Shown here: positions 6,653 through 8,420 of the stretch, piece after piece
Layout of the letters: every line of letters begins with the position of its first letter
How positions within the stretch are numbered: position 1 is the stretch's first letter
Assembly: GCA_001509335.1 (NCBI GenBank)
Contig: LGGY01000040.1
Coordinates: forward strand, 1 to 8,420
Origin: Fidelibacterota bacterium 46_43
GTDB taxonomy: Bacteria; Fidelibacterota; Fidelibacteria; Fidelibacterales; Fidelibacteraceae
Length of the DNA stretch: 8,420 nucleotides
Direction of reading: 5' to 3'
The notes under the pieces: generated by a model
Database searches by the model: none
The model's input: only the letters and a program-made list of their open reading frames with translations
What the model was told of the DNA's origin: nothing
Position numbers and translations under genes: made by a program

Positions 6653-6688
6653 CTTTGAATTCAATATGTTTCTCATTATATTTCAAAG
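6653..6688 (+). promoter_or_regulatory. Candidate ugd promoter within an inverted repeat
   Basis: TTTG (6654-6657), 19 bases, then TATATTTC (6677-6684) fits the Bacteroidota-type promoter with one mismatch in TAnnTTTG. The same DNA reads as a sigma-70 promoter: TTGAAT (6655-6660), 16 bases, TATATT (6677-6682, 5/6). Transcription would start near 6689 and give a leader of about 26 bases containing the ugd SD. The promoter is bracketed by a 7-bp inverted repeat, CTTTGAA (6653-6659) and TTCAAAG (6682-6688), and the -35 region includes the palindrome TTGAATTCAA (6655-6664). These could be operator half-sites. No T-run follows, so it is not a terminator. Confidence 0.55.
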
Positions 6689-6705
6689 TTGTAAGAGAAT
6701 TAAGC

Positions 6706-6718
6706 GGAGGTCGAAGTG
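6706..6718 (+). promoter_or_regulatory. Strong RBS with GTG start of ugd
   Basis: GGAGGT (6706-6711) lies four bases before GTG (6716-6718). The protein from this GTG begins MKRICVVGTGYVG, placing the dinucleotide-binding motif at the expected distance from the N-terminus. No alternative ATG would keep that motif. Confidence 0.9.
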
Positions 6719-8029
6719 AAGCGAATCTGTGTAGTTGGAACGGGGTATGTGGGACTCGTATCGGGAACGGGACTGGCGGATTTTGGAAATCATGTGGTCT
6801 GCGTGGATATTGATAAGGAAAAGATTGAACTTCTGAAAAAAGGGAAAATTCCTATTTATGAACCGGGTTTAAAAGAGGTGGTAGACCGGAATGTGAAGGC
6901 AGGCAGACTCCGTTTTTCCACGGATATCGACAAAGCCATCCGGGATTCGGAAGTGGTTTTTTCCGCTGTGGGAACACCTCCCGGAGAAGGCGGTGAGGCG
7001 GACCTGAGGGCTGTATGGGCTGTAGCCACTGTTTTTGCCAAAAATCTCGATGGCTATAAAGTCTTTGTGAATAAATCTACAGTTCCCGTAGGTACAGGGC
7101 GGAAGGTGTATGAACTGATTCGTGAACTGGCAGGTCAGGACGCTTCTTTTGATGTGGTTTCCAATCCTGAATTTCTCCGGGAGGGATCTGCCGTCGGCGA
7201 TTTTCTCCATCCGGACCGGGTGGTGATCGGAAGCAGCAATCCCAAAGCCACGGAAATTATGAAGGATGTATACAAGGCTCTCTATTTGCGGAAAACCCCC
7301 TATGTAGAAACCAATATCGAATCGGCTGAATTGATCAAATATGCCTCCAATGCATTTCTTGCCACAAAAATTACATTTATCAATGAAATGGCCAACTTAT
7401 GCGACAAGGTTGGAGCCGATGTGCATGTGGTGGCGGAAGCCATGGGACAGGATGGCCGGATCAGTCCCAAATTTCTCCATCCCGGCCCAGGCTATGGTGG
7501 AAGCTGTTTTCCCAAAGATACCATGGCTCTGGTAGAAATTTTCAGGGAAGCCGGCATCCGGACCCGGGTTGTTGAGTCCGTCGTTGAAGCCAATGAATAC
7601 CAGAAAGTCCTGGTGGTGGACCGTTTGAAAGGACTTATGCCGGATCTGAAAGGAAAAGTGATAGCCATTTTGGGACTCTCCTTCAAACCCAACACCGACG
7701 ACACCCGTTTTTCCCCCTCCAAGGTAGTGATTCCTCTTCTGGAAAAAGAGGGCGCCCGTGTGCAGTGTTATGACCCGGTAGCCACAAAGGATTTTAAACG
7801 GGATTTTCCCGATCTGGATTATAAGAATAGTGCCTACGATGCCTGTAAAGGTGCTGATGCCGTGATTCTCATGACGGAATGGAATGAATTCCGCGGTCTG
7901 GATCTGGATGAAATTAAAAAATTGTTGAAATCCCCCGTCTTTCTCGATACCCGGAATGTCTATGAGCCGGCGGATATGCGGAAAAGGGGCTTTATTTACG
8001 GCTCTGTGGGCCGAGCCCATATCCGGTAA
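6716..8029 (+). CDS. ugd: UDP-glucose 6-dehydrogenase
   Basis: A 437-residue cytosolic enzyme of the UDP-glucose/GDP-mannose dehydrogenase family, at typical length. It oxidises UDP-glucose to UDP-glucuronate using two NAD+. The N-terminal Rossmann domain opens with VGTGYVGLVSG (7-17) and Asp31 ends the second strand. Further family motifs are VGTPPGEGG (85-93), NKSTVPVGTG (119-128, with Thr122), NPEFLREGSA (150-159, with Glu152), Lys208 and Asn212 in IKYASNAFLATKI, and GYGGSCFPKD (259-268) with catalytic Cys264 and Asp268. The C-terminal sugar-nucleotide domain shows GLSFKPNTDDTR (320-331) and DTRNVY (411-416). All expected catalytic residues are present. A GDP-mannose or UDP-N-acetylhexosamine dehydrogenase is less likely but cannot be fully excluded by motif. 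UDP-glucuronate feeds capsule, LPS or exopolysaccharide synthesis, which fits rfbC directly downstream. It has its own candidate promoter. Confidence 0.95.
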   Translation: MKRICVVGTGYVGLVSGTGLADFGNHVVCVDIDKEKIELLKKGKIPIYEPGLKEVVDRNVKAGRLRFSTDIDKAIRDSEVVFSAVGTPPGEGGEADLRAVWAVATVFAKNLDGYKVFVNKSTVPVGTGRKVYELIRELAGQDASFDVVSNPEFLREGSAVGDFLHPDRVVIGSSNPKATEIMKDVYKALYLRKTPYVETNIESAELIKYASNAFLATKITFINEMANLCDKVGADVHVVAEAMGQDGRISPKFLHPGPGYGGSCFPKDTMALVEIFREAGIRTRVVESVVEANEYQKVLVVDRLKGLMPDLKGKVIAILGLSFKPNTDDTRFSPSKVVIPLLEKEGARVQCYDPVATKDFKRDFPDLDYKNSAYDACKGADAVILMTEWNEFRGLDLDEIKKLLKSPVFLDTRNVYEPADMRKRGFIYGSVGRAHIR

Positions 8030-8040
8030 GGAATTGTTGT
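8028..8040 (+). promoter_or_regulatory. RBS of rfbC overlapping the ugd stop codon
   Basis: AAGGAA (8028-8033) lies seven bases before the ATG at 8041. Its first two bases belong to the TAA stop of ugd (8027-8029). The 11-nt gap and shared site indicate that ugd and rfbC are co-transcribed and probably translationally coupled. Confidence 0.8.
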
Positions 8041-8420
8041 ATGCCCTTTACATTTGAAAAAACAGCTCTTCCCGGTGTGATTGTATGCAAACCCCGAATC
8101 TTTGCCGATGACCGGGGATATTTTTACGAATCCTGGAATCTTCGGGATTTTACCGAAGGAGGCATTCACGAAACCTTTGTCCAGGATAACCAGTCCGCCT
8201 CGGTGAAAGATACAATCCGCGGACTCCATTACCAGGCCAAACCGTTTCAGCAGGCAAAACTGGTGCGGGTTCTTTCCGGTGCGATTCTGGATTGCGCCGT
8301 CGATCTCCGTCCCCATTCACACACATTCAAAAAGTATCTGCTGTTTGAATTGACGGCGGAAAAGGGTGAGTCCCTCTTTATTCCTGAAGGATTTGCCCAT
8401 GGCTTCCGGGTGTTGAGCGA
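8041..8420 (+). CDS. rfbC: dTDP-4-dehydrorhamnose 3,5-epimerase (3' end outside window)
   Basis: The first 126 residues of an RmlC/RfbC cupin; the family is usually about 180 residues, so roughly a third is missing. RfbC epimerises C3 and C5 of dTDP-4-keto-6-deoxyglucose, the third step to dTDP-L-rhamnose for O-antigen and other surface glycans. Family motifs visible are DDRGYFYESW (23-32), VQDNQSAS (47-54), RGLHYQ (60-65) with Arg60 and the catalytic-base His63, QAKLVRVLSGAILD (71-84) with Lys73, VDLRPHSHTF (87-96), and IPEGFAHGF (114-122). The later catalytic Asp lies beyond the window. It is probably followed by other rfb or glycosyltransferase genes, but rfbA, rfbB and rfbD are not seen here. 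Some RfbC-like proteins act on other dTDP-sugars, so the exact product is inferred from the family. Confidence 0.93.
   Translation, partial: MPFTFEKTALPGVIVCKPRIFADDRGYFYESWNLRDFTEGGIHETFVQDNQSASVKDTIRGLHYQAKPFQQAKLVRVLSGAILDCAVDLRPHSHTFKKYLLFELTAEKGESLFIPEGFAHGFRVLS

Noticed and set aside
6646..6656. AAGGAGTCTTT, an 11-base exact match to the internal S1 RBS at 652-662
   Set aside because: It looks like an SD, but no start codon lies at suitable spacing with a credible protein. The shared bases are an SD core plus a chance extension.
6653..6688. Inverted repeat as a terminator for the VWA gene
   Set aside because: The stem is only 7 bp with a 22-nt loop, is AT-rich, and has no following T-run. 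It overlaps a promoter candidate instead.
7397..8020. 207-codon open frame on the minus strand
   Set aside because: It lies entirely opposite ugd, which has full family motifs. The minus-strand protein shows no recognisable motif and is a shadow of the ugd codon pattern.

Overview
The window holds six protein genes, all on the + strand and almost without gaps. The first (cmk-rpsA) and last (rfbC) are cut by the window edges. There is no tRNA, rRNA, CRISPR array, insertion sequence or phage gene. The longest stretch without a gene is about 105 bases. Most of the content is conserved housekeeping: CMP kinase and ribosomal protein S1, a YbbR-domain membrane protein, and the tRNA t6A synthase TsaD. 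A membrane-anchored von Willebrand A protein follows, then the start of a surface-sugar module (UDP-glucose dehydrogenase and the dTDP-rhamnose epimerase RfbC).

Layout: (1) 1-2814 is one open frame joining a nearly complete cytidylate kinase to a six-domain S1 protein with a long charged tail. It ends at a strong intrinsic terminator (2838-2864). (2) 2920-6644 is a tight three-gene block, ybbR-like / tsaD / VWA protein. Each gene overlaps the next (14 and 23 nt), so it is probably one operon, started by a candidate promoter in the 105-bp gap. (3) 6645-6715 is a short spacer with a good promoter candidate inside a 7-bp inverted repeat. (4) 6716-8420 is ugd followed 11 nt later by rfbC, most likely the beginning of a polysaccharide, LPS or exopolysaccharide operon that continues beyond the window.

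Organism: bacterial. Clear Shine-Dalgarno sites precede tsaD, ugd, rfbC and the internal S1 start. Two intergenic regions nevertheless carry sequences resembling the Bacteroidota-type promoter (TTTG, about 19-20 nt, TAnnTTTG). The mix of strong SD sites, FCB-like promoter motifs, a short YbbR protein and a VWA membrane protein would suit a deep-branching relative of the Bacteroidota/FCB group (for example a Calditrichota- or Marinimicrobia-like lineage). This is a low-confidence guess, and a taxonomic search with TsaD or S1 would settle it.

The most notable point is the cmk/rpsA junction. The two proteins are in frame with no stop, yet a textbook ribosome binding site and ATG for S1 survive inside the fused frame, and a stop codon lies beside that site in another frame. 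It is either a true fusion with possible dual products or a one-base indel in the assembly. I see no clearly new defence, mobile or RNA system here.
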